This document shows positions 1 through 7,601 of a stretch of 27,103 bases of DNA, piece by piece (the stretch's first letter is position 1; the number at the start of each line of letters is the position of its first letter). Where the stretch lies: contig CAYJKO010000011.1 of NCBI GenBank assembly GCA_964371145.1, forward strand, positions 1 through 27,103. Direction: 5' to 3'. A program made the translations under genes and the position numbers. The notes beneath the pieces are model-generated. The model did no database searches. It saw only the letters and a list, made by a program, of their open reading frames with translations, and was not told where the DNA came from. This DNA is from CAUTNA01 sp964371145. Its GTDB lineage: Bacteria; Pseudomonadota; Alphaproteobacteria; Rs-D84.

Positions 1-64
1 AAAGAACTATTATAAAACTAAAAAGACACACAGATAGTAATTTAGACGGTGTTTAGTTATAAAT

Positions 65-88
65 AAAAATCCCCACCCGGGGATTTTT
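65..88 (-). terminator. intrinsic terminator of the RM operon
   Basis: A perfect 10-bp inverted repeat (arms 65-74 and 79-88, GC-rich core CCCC/GGGG, loop ACCC) is followed on the minus strand by a T-rich run. It lies 15 bases past the hsdS stop codon and is nearly symmetric, so it could work in both directions. The 60 bases to its left show no recognisable feature. Confidence 0.85.
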
Positions 89-103
89 TTTAAATGAATC
101 TTT

Positions 104-1489
104 TTAATTAAGTAATATGTCTTCTACTTTTTGCTTCGCACTATCTAATTGAGATATAGCTTCTTCTTTTAATTTTTTTGCAGTATCTATTCTGTGCTTA
201 ATCTCGTTTGCTATTTTGTTTTGAATATCTTTATCCGGAAGCGGTATTACAATATCTAAAAAATCATCCATTATTAAGTTATGTATACCGGTTGTTTGGC
301 TTTGGATATATTTCATATAACCTAAACTATATATAGTTTTCAAAAAACAATATACGTATTCCGATATGGCTTTCTCTTTTTTTATAGAAATTTTAGATAA
401 AAAATTACTATACATCATACCTTCTGCTTTTTTATCGGCAAAAGCGCATCTTCCCACGGGTTGCGCGGGGCTGCCCCCCGATTTTTCTATTAAGATATCA
501 TTTTCTTTCAAGAACTTGCTCTGTATTTTTTTATTTTCGATAAATCTTTCTGCGATTTTTTCAAAAGACAGATTAAATTTATTATCAAAGTTAGTGTTTC
601 TTAGTACTTTAACCAGAGAAGAATTTTTTGTTTGTTCTTCTGTACCCCACTCGCCAGACACCACATTTGAATCTATTATATCGTTTAATGTCAAAAAGGC
701 GATTCCAGATTTTTTTACACTATCCGATATCAAAGTTTTCAAAGGTGCGCAAGAATTAAAATCAATTCTGCGACCTTTTATTTTATTGCTGGATATAGCA
801 AAGTATTTATTTTGCTTTATTTTTGGTATTGTTATGCCCAATTCATCAAAAAGATAATTTTTCGTTGAATTTAATAATTCTTCGGCCTGTTCGTCCTTTT
901 CTTTTTTTATTTGATACGCAGTATCCATAATATCAACGATTTCTTGTTGAATATTGATGTTTGGGACAGGTATCCTTATTGTTTTTATAGAGTCCTGAGA
1001 TAGACTACCCATAATAGCTCCGATAGAAACCTTTTTAAATTGATTTTGGCCTATACAAGAATTTAAAATATATTGTATATATTTAGAATTTATATTTTTA
1101 AGGGTTATTTTAAAAATTTCTGAAGATATTATAAAATCTTCATCTCTTTCCAATGCGTAAGCAATTCCAAATGTCCCTTTTCTTGTTAACAACAAGTCAT
1201 TTTTTTTCAAACTTATTTTCTTCGTCAGTGTTTCGCGTTTTATATAATTAACTCCGGATAAATCTAACCCATATGATTTAATATTTCCAACTTTTAAATA
1301 ACGTATCCCGTCAGATACATAATCTCTATTGTCAACGCCGTTTATAATATTCTCAATATATTTGCCGAAGAATTCAATATCGTGTATTGAAGAATTTAAG
1401 CTTTTTTCCAAACTAACAAATTCTGGATGATAAAAATACGCATCAAGACGACCTTGGATATCATTACGATTTATTTTAAATGTCCTCAT
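104..1489 (-). CDS. hsdS: Type I restriction-modification specificity subunit (HsdS)
   Basis: This 461-residue protein should be the DNA-recognition subunit that directs the upstream nuclease-methyltransferase to a bipartite target. It has the usual two-target-domain layout. The first target domain is about residues 1-175, with RYLKVGNI at 63-70 and KKNDLLLTRKG near 95-105, ending in the conserved IPVPNINIQQEI (173-184) before a helical spacer at about 185-215. The second is about 225-415, with DILIEKSGGSPAQPVGR at 331-347, closing with IPLPDKDIQNKI (415-426) and a C-terminal helix. Length is normal for HsdS. It follows the membrane-protein gene after only 3 bases, so it is the last gene of the operon and ends just before a strong terminator. 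Target sequence cannot be predicted from the sequence alone. No second or silent hsdS copy is visible in the window. Confidence 0.93.
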   Translation of the reverse strand: MRTFKINRNDIQGRLDAYFYHPEFVSLEKSLNSSIHDIEFFGKYIENIINGVDNRDYVSDGIRYLKVGNIKSYGLDLSGVNYIKRETLTKKISLKKNDLLLTRKGTFGIAYALERDEDFIISSEIFKITLKNINSKYIQYILNSCIGQNQFKKVSIGAIMGSLSQDSIKTIRIPVPNINIQQEIVDIMDTAYQIKKEKDEQAEELLNSTKNYLFDELGITIPKIKQNKYFAISSNKIKGRRIDFNSCAPLKTLISDSVKKSGIAFLTLNDIIDSNVVSGEWGTEEQTKNSSLVKVLRNTNFDNKFNLSFEKIAERFIENKKIQSKFLKENDILIEKSGGSPAQPVGRCAFADKKAEGMMYSNFLSKISIKKEKAISEYVYCFLKTIYSLGYMKYIQSQTTGIHNLIMDDFLDIVIPLPDKDIQNKIANEIKHRIDTAKKLKEEAISQLDSAKQKVEDILLN

Positions 1490-1492
1490 TCA

Positions 1493-2743
1493 TTATTCCC
1501 CTGTCGTCTTTTTTAATTCATTTAATTCTTTTAAAATTTTTATTATTTGCCTGTGTGACAACTTTTCTTTTTTTATTTCAAATATTCGATTTTCAATTAA
1601 ACTATAAATATGCTTTATCGTTGTTTCATCTGATTTGTCTTTTGAAAGTACTTTTTCTCTATTTACAATATTTCGCCCGCGTAATACAAAATCATTTAAC
1701 TGATGTCCCATACTTAGACGGGTTGTTCCTTGAAAAACAAAGAAAATACCAAAAACTAAAGATTTTATGAACAATCTGTGTTTGTATACATCTTCAAAAC
1801 TGATACGAGCACACAATCCCAGAATATCGCCACAAAAAGAGCCCAGCAAAATTATGACCAATCCAGCAATAATAAGCCACCAGCCTCTGGTTGTATATCT
1901 GTCACCTTCTTTTTTTATTGGCCCAAAAAAATCTTCTTCTGTTTTTTCTTCTATTATTTCTTTTACTTCTTTTTTTGCCTGTTTTTTTTCTTCAATCGCT
2001 TCTTCTTTTTCTCTTATTATTTTTGAATTTGTCTCTGACATGATATCTGTTATAAAAAAGTCTAAATTTTCAATCTGGATATTTAACCTTTCGTCTTTTT
2101 CGTGATCTTCTCCGAAAGAGTAGACAGAACCAAAAGCAGTTCTTAAACTGTTCAAATTGTCATATAGTTCTAATACAAATCTTTCATCCAAGTAATCAAA
2201 CGAAAGGCTTTTAATTTTTTTTAGAATTATTTCCAATCTTCCTTTATATGACCCAAGTTCTAAATCATCAAAAAACATAACATTTTTCAAATCTTTCACT
2301 ATGGAGTCAATCGCATAAATATATTCTTCCTTCGAGAAAGTTTTATTGTCAAGATCTGAAGATTTTTTCGTTGTTTTGGAAAACTCAGCTAGTATCGTTA
2401 AAACACTTCCTGTTTGTTCTATAATATTATCAAACTCTGAATCCGTTAGAGATTTACTTTGCCATATGACATCACCTTCGTTATTAGTTTCTTCATAAAC
2501 AATTTCAGCGGATTGTAATATTTTTAAAATATCTTCTAAATGCAAATAAATTTTTTTATGATCATAACTCCATAACAAATCTATATTTTTCTTTATTTGT
2601 TCCTGTATTTTTGCCAAAGAATTATTAACACTGGGCAAATCCCTATCGTTCGAGATAAAATAAAAACCAATTTTTTTTAAGATTTGCTGAATGGCATACT
2701 GATACTCTTCAACCGTAAATTCTTTTTTGTTTTCTTCTGCCAT
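1493..2743 (-). CDS. membrane-anchored coiled-coil protein embedded in the RM operon, unknown function
   Basis: I do not recognise the family. The 416-residue product has two related N-terminal helical segments: residues 9-77 and 136-200 both begin with the pattern F-[TS]-x-E-E-Y-x-Y-A-I and keep similar spacing of Leu, Ile and Lys afterwards, suggesting a tandem duplication. A strongly charged, probably coiled-coil stretch rich in Glu and Lys follows (about 237-270). Two likely membrane helices come next (about 288-311, starting GWWLIIAGLVIILL, and 325-341), then a charged helical C terminus. The gene sits between the methyltransferase and specificity genes with 3-base gaps on both sides, so it is almost certainly translated with them. 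That placement suggests an accessory role in the RM system, for example sensing, membrane tethering or an abortive effector; this is inference. No enzymatic motif is visible. Confidence 0.85.
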   Translation of the reverse strand: MAEENKKEFTVEEYQYAIQQILKKIGFYFISNDRDLPSVNNSLAKIQEQIKKNIDLLWSYDHKKIYLHLEDILKILQSAEIVYEETNNEGDVIWQSKSLTDSEFDNIIEQTGSVLTILAEFSKTTKKSSDLDNKTFSKEEYIYAIDSIVKDLKNVMFFDDLELGSYKGRLEIILKKIKSLSFDYLDERFVLELYDNLNSLRTAFGSVYSFGEDHEKDERLNIQIENLDFFITDIMSETNSKIIREKEEAIEEKKQAKKEVKEIIEEKTEEDFFGPIKKEGDRYTTRGWWLIIAGLVIILLGSFCGDILGLCARISFEDVYKHRLFIKSLVFGIFFVFQGTTRLSMGHQLNDFVLRGRNIVNREKVLSKDKSDETTIKHIYSLIENRIFEIKKEKLSHRQIIKILKELNELKKTTGE

Positions 2744-2746
2744 ATC

Positions 2747-4561
2747 TTAAACCCCTTGGTAACCGTTTGGATTATTTTTGAATTTTTCATATTCTTTTAC
2801 AATTTCTGCGAAATCTGAATCTGTTTTTTTTCCGGATGCATCGTATCCGATTTTTTCAGCCTCGGCCATAAATATCGGATAATCAATCTGTTTTTCATCT
2901 GCATCTTTTTTTCGCAACATTAAAATAGACGATTTTACCCCCGCACCATAATGAGAAAAGGCAAAAGAAGGCAAAGAAATAACAGCCAAAATTTCAAATT
3001 TTTCCATTATATAATCGCGAACATATTGCATGCTGGAATTTGTTAAAATTCCATCCGGTAAAATTATTCCCATTTTTCCTGTGCCGCTTTTTAAAAATTC
3101 AAAACATCTTTCTATGAATAAAACTTCGGTTTTTTGGTTTTTCTTGCCACGACCAAGTTCATATTTTTCAAGATATGTTTGCTCGGTCGACCTTACCATT
3201 GCACCAAACGGTGGGTTGGTTAGAATAAAATCAAACGAATTTGGTTTAAAATCTAAACTCTTTCTTTGCATATTTTCAAAATCATCCAGTGCATCGTGGC
3301 TAATTACATGTGTATGTCCGTCGTCATGAATTATCATATTCATTTTACATACACGGGCAATTTGTTCGTTAATTTCAATCCCATAAAGTCGTTTTGATGC
3401 AAAATCATGCCATATTCTGTATGCTTGTAACGGGTCATAGTCATCTTCTGCTTTTTTTCGAATCGCATCCATTGCATTCAGCAAAAAGCCACCCGAGCCA
3501 CACGCCGGATCTAGAACAGTGCTTTCGTGCGTTATACCCAAAACTTCGACCGCAAATTTTATAATATCACGGGGTGTAAAATACTGTCCGTTTCTTCCTT
3601 TGAAAAAATCTTCCATAAATCTTTCAAAAGCAATACCCTTGGTGTCCAAATCTATTTTACCAATAGCCAAAGATTGCAAATGTTGAACAACATTATATAT
3701 AATTCTATTGTCTAATCTGATATCTTCGCTGAATACTTGGGGGTCTGTTTTTTTTGCGTCGTTATATATGTTTTTAACTCGTGTGGCTACTTCTGTGGCG
3801 GATTCATGAGTTCCGATTTGGAATTTATAAGCATCGCCCCTTTTTGTTGTTTTTTCTTCCCACAATTTGCAAAAAAGAAGTTTTGAAACTTCGTCAAATG
3901 CAACGGTCTGCGAAATTTTTCCACCTTGCCAAATGGTTTGATGACATTTATCTAATGCTCTTATCAATTCGTCCCGGGACACTTCTTTCAAATCGTTTTC
4001 TGTAGCTTTGATAAATCTATATACTGGTATTTTTCCATACTTTGCAGGAATGTCGGAAATGATGTTTTTCTCCCGCTCATCCGCATCAAATCCAGCAACA
4101 TCAAAAGCTTTTTTTGTCGTTCCTGCCACAACAATTCCAAGTTTTGCCTTGGTTGAATTTGAATTACCAAATAACTGTTCAATCGCTTGGTTAAATTCTG
4201 TATCGGAAACACCGTCTTTTTTACATTCCACAACTATATAAGGGCTGCCTTTGCAATCGTCATTATCAAAAACAACTATATCAGCCCAGTCATTAGGGGT
4301 TCTTCTTGGCACAACATATTCAAACTTAATTCGTTCGGCCGGATATTGATAATCCAAAACCAATTCTGCGAAATACGATGCGCGAACTTTTTCTTCCGGA
4401 TCTTTATAAGAATAACTTTTGTTCTCGGCACATTTATACGTAACCCTTTGTTTTTCTTCATCAAAGTAAATAATACCTTTGCTTATTCCACGTTGAAGAT
4501 TTTTGAAAAACAAAGAATCTCTTTCGTTTATTAAAGTGTCTTGATTTTGTTGTTCTTGCAT
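2747..4561 (-). CDS. hsdM: fused HsdR-N-type nuclease / N6-adenine DNA methyltransferase (HsdM-like)
   Basis: The 604-residue protein joins two activities. Residues about 20-190 resemble the N-terminal nuclease domain of Type I HsdR. ADIVVFD (93-99) and IVVECKK (109-115) supply the D94...E112-x-K114 pattern of a PD-(D/E)xK nuclease. Residues about 215-600 are a Type I methyltransferase: the helical HsdM N-terminal part, GRNGQYFTPRDI (322-333), AdoMet motif I DPACGSGG (351-358) and catalytic motif IV NPPF (449-452). A separate HsdR gene is absent from the window. The architecture recalls BcgI-like enzymes, where one subunit cuts and methylates and a second supplies specificity. The start is supported by AAGGA 8 bases upstream. 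It is the first RM gene after the recombinase (61-base gap). Whether the nuclease domain is active is untested. Confidence 0.92.
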   Translation of the reverse strand: MQEQQNQDTLINERDSLFFKNLQRGISKGIIYFDEEKQRVTYKCAENKSYSYKDPEEKVRASYFAELVLDYQYPAERIKFEYVVPRRTPNDWADIVVFDNDDCKGSPYIVVECKKDGVSDTEFNQAIEQLFGNSNSTKAKLGIVVAGTTKKAFDVAGFDADEREKNIISDIPAKYGKIPVYRFIKATENDLKEVSRDELIRALDKCHQTIWQGGKISQTVAFDEVSKLLFCKLWEEKTTKRGDAYKFQIGTHESATEVATRVKNIYNDAKKTDPQVFSEDIRLDNRIIYNVVQHLQSLAIGKIDLDTKGIAFERFMEDFFKGRNGQYFTPRDIIKFAVEVLGITHESTVLDPACGSGGFLLNAMDAIRKKAEDDYDPLQAYRIWHDFASKRLYGIEINEQIARVCKMNMIIHDDGHTHVISHDALDDFENMQRKSLDFKPNSFDFILTNPPFGAMVRSTEQTYLEKYELGRGKKNQKTEVLFIERCFEFLKSGTGKMGIILPDGILTNSSMQYVRDYIMEKFEILAVISLPSFAFSHYGAGVKSSILMLRKKDADEKQIDYPIFMAEAEKIGYDASGKKTDSDFAEIVKEYEKFKNNPNGYQGV

Positions 4562-4622
4562 TGTAAGTGTCCTTTTTTATTTTTGAATTATATCAGCAAA
4601 AATCCAAAGAATCAATTTTTTC

Positions 4623-5621
4623 TCATTGATTATTCTCTTCTTTATTCAGGATTTGGGCGATTTTTGACGGGCTGAATGCGCCATATGAATCAAAGGTTGT
4701 TTTTATATCACTATGCCCCAGGGATTGACGCACCGCATTGAATACTTCGGGGGTCTTGGTTTCCGCCCAGCGCGCTATTGTGTGACGGAATGAATGGGGG
4801 CGGATGTATTTTTGACCCGATCCTGTAAAAGCGTCTTTGAAAACCTTTAATATGCTTGTATTGCTTTTTATCTTTATCTTTTGCGGGGATTCGCCCCAAA
4901 GGTTCGTTTCGTTGAATCTGTTGGGGATAATCGGGAATAGGGGATCTTTGTCTTGCCAACCGGCTTTAACCAGTTCTGCTTTCCAGTTTATGACGTTGTC
5001 CGCCCATTCTTTATCAAAAGGCATAAAGAATGCTTGCCTGGTTTTTGCAAATTTCACATCTTCCATATCCTTTGGCGAAACATAGATCATATAACGGTTT
5101 GACGGTTTATCAAAAATAAGGCTTTTTATTTTGATGCTTCGTAATTCCGATATCCGCAGACCACAAAGGGCTTGCAATGACACCATTGCTTTGTTTCGTC
5201 TGTCGCTGATGGTTATACTCGGCATATTTGATATGATTTGCCGAATGTCGGATAATTCATAACTTTCTTTGTATTCCATCGCCCGGGCTGTATTGCGCTG
5301 GTTCTTGGTTAATTGAAAATATCGGGATAGATTATAATCCATCTTTTTATATCCTTTTTGCGAAGGTAACCATTCAAAAAACTTTTTCAATGCCTTAACA
5401 TTGTGGTCAACGAAAGATAGACTTAAATTTTTGCCGGTCATGCTATCTATATACGCTTTGATTTTATCCAATTTTATTTGTTCAAAACTCTTAAAATCGG
5501 TATATTCTTCAAATTTATGGATGTGCTGCATAACAGCCATCCAGGTTTTTTGATCACGTCCATCGGCGGTTTGCAAAAGGGTTCTGTATTTATATTTGAT
5601 TTGTTCATTCTTTGGATTTAT
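4623..5621 (-). CDS. tyrosine recombinase / phage-type integrase, probable AUA start
   Basis: A site-specific recombinase of the XerC/D-integrase family. Numbered from the first TTG (5574-5576), catalytic residues are R141 (in CGLRISEL), the H261-x-x-R264 pair (HSFRH), H288 (LGHSD) and nucleophile Y298, with an N-terminal core-binding domain. Starting at that TTG would remove the conserved N-terminal lead-in. In-frame codons extend upstream and give NPKNEQIKYKYRTLLQ, which fits integrases of this type. The only Shine-Dalgarno-like site (AAGGAG, 5629-5634) lies 7 bases before ATA at 5619-5621 and 4 before ATA at 5622-5624; there is no in-frame ATG or GTG. I therefore place the start at the ATA, giving 332 residues. 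It lies directly upstream of the RM operon on the same strand and may move that operon as an island or invert DNA locally. A lost ATG through mutation or assembly error remains possible. Confidence 0.85.
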   Translation of the reverse strand: MNPKNEQIKYKYRTLLQTADGRDQKTWMAVMQHIHKFEEYTDFKSFEQIKLDKIKAYIDSMTGKNLSLSFVDHNVKALKKFFEWLPSQKGYKKMDYNLSRYFQLTKNQRNTARAMEYKESYELSDIRQIISNMPSITISDRRNKAMVSLQALCGLRISELRSIKIKSLIFDKPSNRYMIYVSPKDMEDVKFAKTRQAFFMPFDKEWADNVINWKAELVKAGWQDKDPLFPIIPNRFNETNLWGESPQKIKIKSNTSILKVFKDAFTGSGQKYIRPHSFRHTIARWAETKTPEVFNAVRQSLGHSDIKTTFDSYGAFSPSKIAQILNKEENNQ

Positions 5622-5628
5622 TATGCGA

Positions 5629-5634
5629 CTCCTT
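5629..5634 (-). promoter_or_regulatory. Shine-Dalgarno site deciding the integrase start
   Basis: AAGGAG on the minus strand, 7 bases before ATA 5619-5621 and 4 bases before ATA 5622-5624. No comparable site precedes the in-frame TTG at 5574-5576, so this site argues for initiation at AUA. Confidence 0.6.
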
Positions 5635-5712
5635 GGGCTGAAAAAAGATCGTCTGATTTAACTTGGGAGCAACTTAATCGTATATAAACTTTACTAAAGT
5701 AATTGATTATAA

Positions 5713-5738
5713 AATAAAGCCCCGTTTGGGGCTTTATT
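5713..5738 (-). terminator. intrinsic terminator overlapping the stop of the 5737 gene
   Basis: A perfect 11-bp inverted repeat (AATAAAGCCCC at 5713-5723, loop GTTT, GGGGCTTTATT at 5728-5738). Its minus-strand 5' arm begins inside the TAA stop of the gene ending at 5737. It isolates that gene from the integrase promoter region to the left. Confidence 0.85.
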
Positions 5739-6387
5739 ATTTGTTTATTTTTATTTCACAATTGTCTTTTGTTTTGTAATAAATTGTCATTTTATTAAGA
5801 ACTCGGTTTTTTCTTATGGAAGAAATAAATGCAGAGGCTTTACAGTTATTACATTCGTTCATTCTTTTCAATATATTTGCGTTTTTGAAAGAACCTTCGT
5901 CTGCCCCAATCTCATCATACTCTAAAAATTTCATGTTTTTTAAGTCGTAAAAATATCCGAATTCTCTTTCTTTTTTTGGTGTTGCAATTTTATTGTCTTG
6001 CATGCTGATGTGTTCACATTTCTTCACGTTTTTTGTGTAAATACCAAAACAAATATCTTCGGATGTTCTTAATGATGTTTTAACTGTTTTGCCGTTTTCA
6101 TTTTCTTCGATATGTGCATTTATATGCAAATAGGCTTCGGTTATTTCGCATCCATTTCTATCAAAAGAAATATTTATATTGCCAAACGATGAAGCGTCGC
6201 CATTTTTCGCACCATGGTCAAATCGTACCCCTTCTTTAGAAACGAATTCGATTGATTGCATTGTCTGGGCGTTTGTCCATTCAGGATAAAGTCTGTTTGT
6301 GTTGTAATGAAATCCAAAAAATGTATAAAAAGCAACGATAATTATTATAAAAGCAATTAGTGGTGAATATTTTTTAAATTTTGTCAT
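5737..6387 (-). CDS. single-pass membrane-anchored protein, unknown
   Basis: No family recognised. The 216-residue product has a short basic N terminus, one hydrophobic helix at about residues 9-27 (IAFIIIIVAFYTFF), and a polar, probably extracytoplasmic domain of about 185 residues. That domain has several cysteines, including a C-x-x-C in NECNNCKAS, which could form disulfides or bind metal. The start overlaps the stop of the upstream gene by 4 bases (ATGA), so the two are translationally coupled. The gene ends within a strong terminator. It lies in the island between the integrase and tRNA-Thr and is probably cargo of that element. Confidence 0.7.
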   Translation of the reverse strand: MTKFKKYSPLIAFIIIIVAFYTFFGFHYNTNRLYPEWTNAQTMQSIEFVSKEGVRFDHGAKNGDASSFGNINISFDRNGCEITEAYLHINAHIEENENGKTVKTSLRTSEDICFGIYTKNVKKCEHISMQDNKIATPKKEREFGYFYDLKNMKFLEYDEIGADEGSFKNANILKRMNECNNCKASAFISSIRKNRVLNKMTIYYKTKDNCEIKINK

Positions 6388-6752
6388 GATAGAACCTTTA
6401 GTGTTAGTTGTTGTAAGTCGTAAAAAAGATCTGAGTAAAAATAAGTTTTTGTATTTATTTGCATTATTGATAAAATTATAAGAGGTAGAAAAGAAGTTAG
6501 AAGTATGAATGAATTAAAGTTTTTTGCATAGATATTGAAACTTTTGTTGCTTGAATTGCTTAATCTGCAATTTGTTTTATTCAGACAGGCGTATATAATT
6601 GAAATGCCGGCATATGTTTTAAGAGTTATATTCATGGCGGTTTCTGTGTCTATGTCAAATGCAAGTGTGAAAAGAACAGCCAGAAAAAATAGCAATAATA
6701 CAGAATGTACAAAAAAATATAAGCCCTTAAAAAATAAACATAAATCTTTCAT
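6384..6752 (-). CDS. small multi-pass membrane protein, unknown
   Basis: A 122-residue hydrophobic protein with about three predicted membrane helices (near residues 9-32, 42-57 and 80-98) and no motif I recognise. It is the first gene of a two-gene minus-strand unit and overlaps the next gene by ATGA, so the pair probably forms one functional unit such as a membrane complex. No strong promoter or Shine-Dalgarno site was obvious upstream. The function is unknown; a small accessory or immunity-type membrane protein of the island is one possibility, without direct support. Confidence 0.6.
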   Translation of the reverse strand: MKDLCLFFKGLYFFVHSVLLLFFLAVLFTLAFDIDTETAMNITLKTYAGISIIYACLNKTNCRLSNSSNKSFNIYAKNFNSFILLTSFLPLIILSIMQINTKTYFYSDLFYDLQQLTLKVLS

Positions 6753-6879
6753 AGTTTAAAAGTGTATTATAAAGTTTATGTATTTGCAATGAATAAAATC
6801 TTTAACATTCCTTAGCGGGGGACGAGATTATTTTAATCTCAATGTGCTTAGGTTATCTTTTTATCTGTATTCATTATTT

Positions 6880-7257
6880 TTAAATTTTGCAAGGTTCTTT
6901 ATCGTAAAAATCTATTTTATCACAAAATTTTTGTGCATTGACTTCATCCAATCCAAAATGTATTCTAAGATTTTCATAGTCGCTTTCTTCTGCAGCTCTT
7001 TCGCAGTATTCTTGCATTGCGCGGTATGAGTTTTTACGAACACAGCATTTTATTTCTTCTTCACCTTCATATGTTCTTCCGAAAGTATCATCTGCTGTAA
7101 AATATTCATAATCAATAACCATAATTTCATTCAATTTGCAATCTGATTCAGAATTTACTACGGGTTTAGTTATATAGTTGTAAGCCAAAGTGATAACCGT
7201 AAAAAAACCAATTATCCCGAGTATCCCCACAATATAATTATAATAGTCTTTGTTCAT
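6880..7257 (-). CDS. cysteine-rich membrane-anchored protein, unknown
   Basis: A 125-residue protein with one N-terminal hydrophobic helix (about residues 8-28, IVGILGIIGFFTVITLAY) and an acidic C-terminal domain with six cysteines (near positions 40, 71, 72, 84, 111 and 123). This pattern fits an extracytoplasmic, disulfide-stabilised domain. Its layout resembles the protein encoded at 5737-6387, another single-helix anchored unknown, but I see no clear sequence similarity. It is the island gene closest to tRNA-Thr. A small inverted repeat (GAGATTA/TAATCTC, about 6824-6840) lies 40 bases downstream and could help terminate it. Confidence 0.6.
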   Translation of the reverse strand: MNKDYYNYIVGILGIIGFFTVITLAYNYITKPVVNSESDCKLNEIMVIDYEYFTADDTFGRTYEGEEEIKCCVRKNSYRAMQEYCERAAEESDYENLRIHFGLDEVNAQKFCDKIDFYDKEPCKI

Positions 7258-7359
7258 TTAATACCTCTTCACTTTGTTTTTATTATAAAGTTATCCGGAT
7301 AAAAAATCAAGGGCGGGATTAACGCTCCTTAATGGATGGGGGTGGGGATTTGTGTCGCG

Positions 7360-7412
7360 GGTAGCAAATAGGTAGCAAAAGGATATTTTCGGGGTGTTTT
7401 GTTCCCCGAAAA
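7360..7412. other. candidate att / recombinase arm region beside tRNA-Thr
   Basis: Between the last island gene and the tRNA-Thr 3' end are two tandem copies of GGTAGCAAA (7360-7368 and 7371-7379, period 11, about one helical turn). A perfect 9-bp hairpin follows (TTTTCGGGG 7386-7394 / CCCCGAAAA 7404-7412). Repeats next to a tRNA 3' end facing an integrase-bearing island suit arm-type binding sites. The other island end is not in the window, so no att pair can be matched. Confidence 0.35.
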
Positions 7413-7421
7413 ATCAAAAAG

Positions 7422-7452
7422 AAAAACCGCAGAAATCGTTAAGATTCTGCGG
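7422..7452 (-). terminator. terminator of tRNA-Thr
   Basis: Ten bases past the tRNA-Thr 3' end on the minus strand, a hairpin with arms CCGCAGAA and TTCTGCGG (7427-7452, one small bulge) is followed by TTTTTCTTTTT. Confidence 0.75.
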
Positions 7453-7461
7453 CTTTTAATC

Positions 7462-7537
7462 TGGTGCCGGTTGTCGGACTCGAACCAACGACCCTCTGAT
7501 TACAAATCAGATGCTCTACCAACTGAGCTAAACCGGC
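7462..7537 (-). tRNA. tRNA-Thr(UGU)
   Basis: A 76-base cloverleaf on the minus strand. The acceptor stem GCCGGTT pairs with AACCGGC, then comes discriminator A and an encoded CCA. The anticodon stem-loop TCTGA-TTTGTAA-TCAGA gives anticodon TGT, and the T loop is TTCGAGT. Its 3' end faces the integrase-bearing island, the usual orientation of a tRNA attachment site. Confidence 0.97.
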
Positions 7538-7601
7538 CAAGCGATATGTAATATAACAACTTTATTTTTGTTTTTCAAGAACTTTTTTTAAAATTTTGTT
7601 T

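Noticed and set aside
366..857. A 163-residue plus-strand frame opposite hsdS
   Set aside because: It is antisense to a clearly coding HsdS with conserved motifs, and its composition reflects the shadow of A/T-rich codons.
104..1489. Phase variation of hsdS by the adjacent tyrosine recombinase
   Set aside because: Recombinase-linked hsdS shuffling normally needs extra partial hsdS copies with inverted repeats; none is visible in the window, though the left side is cut off.
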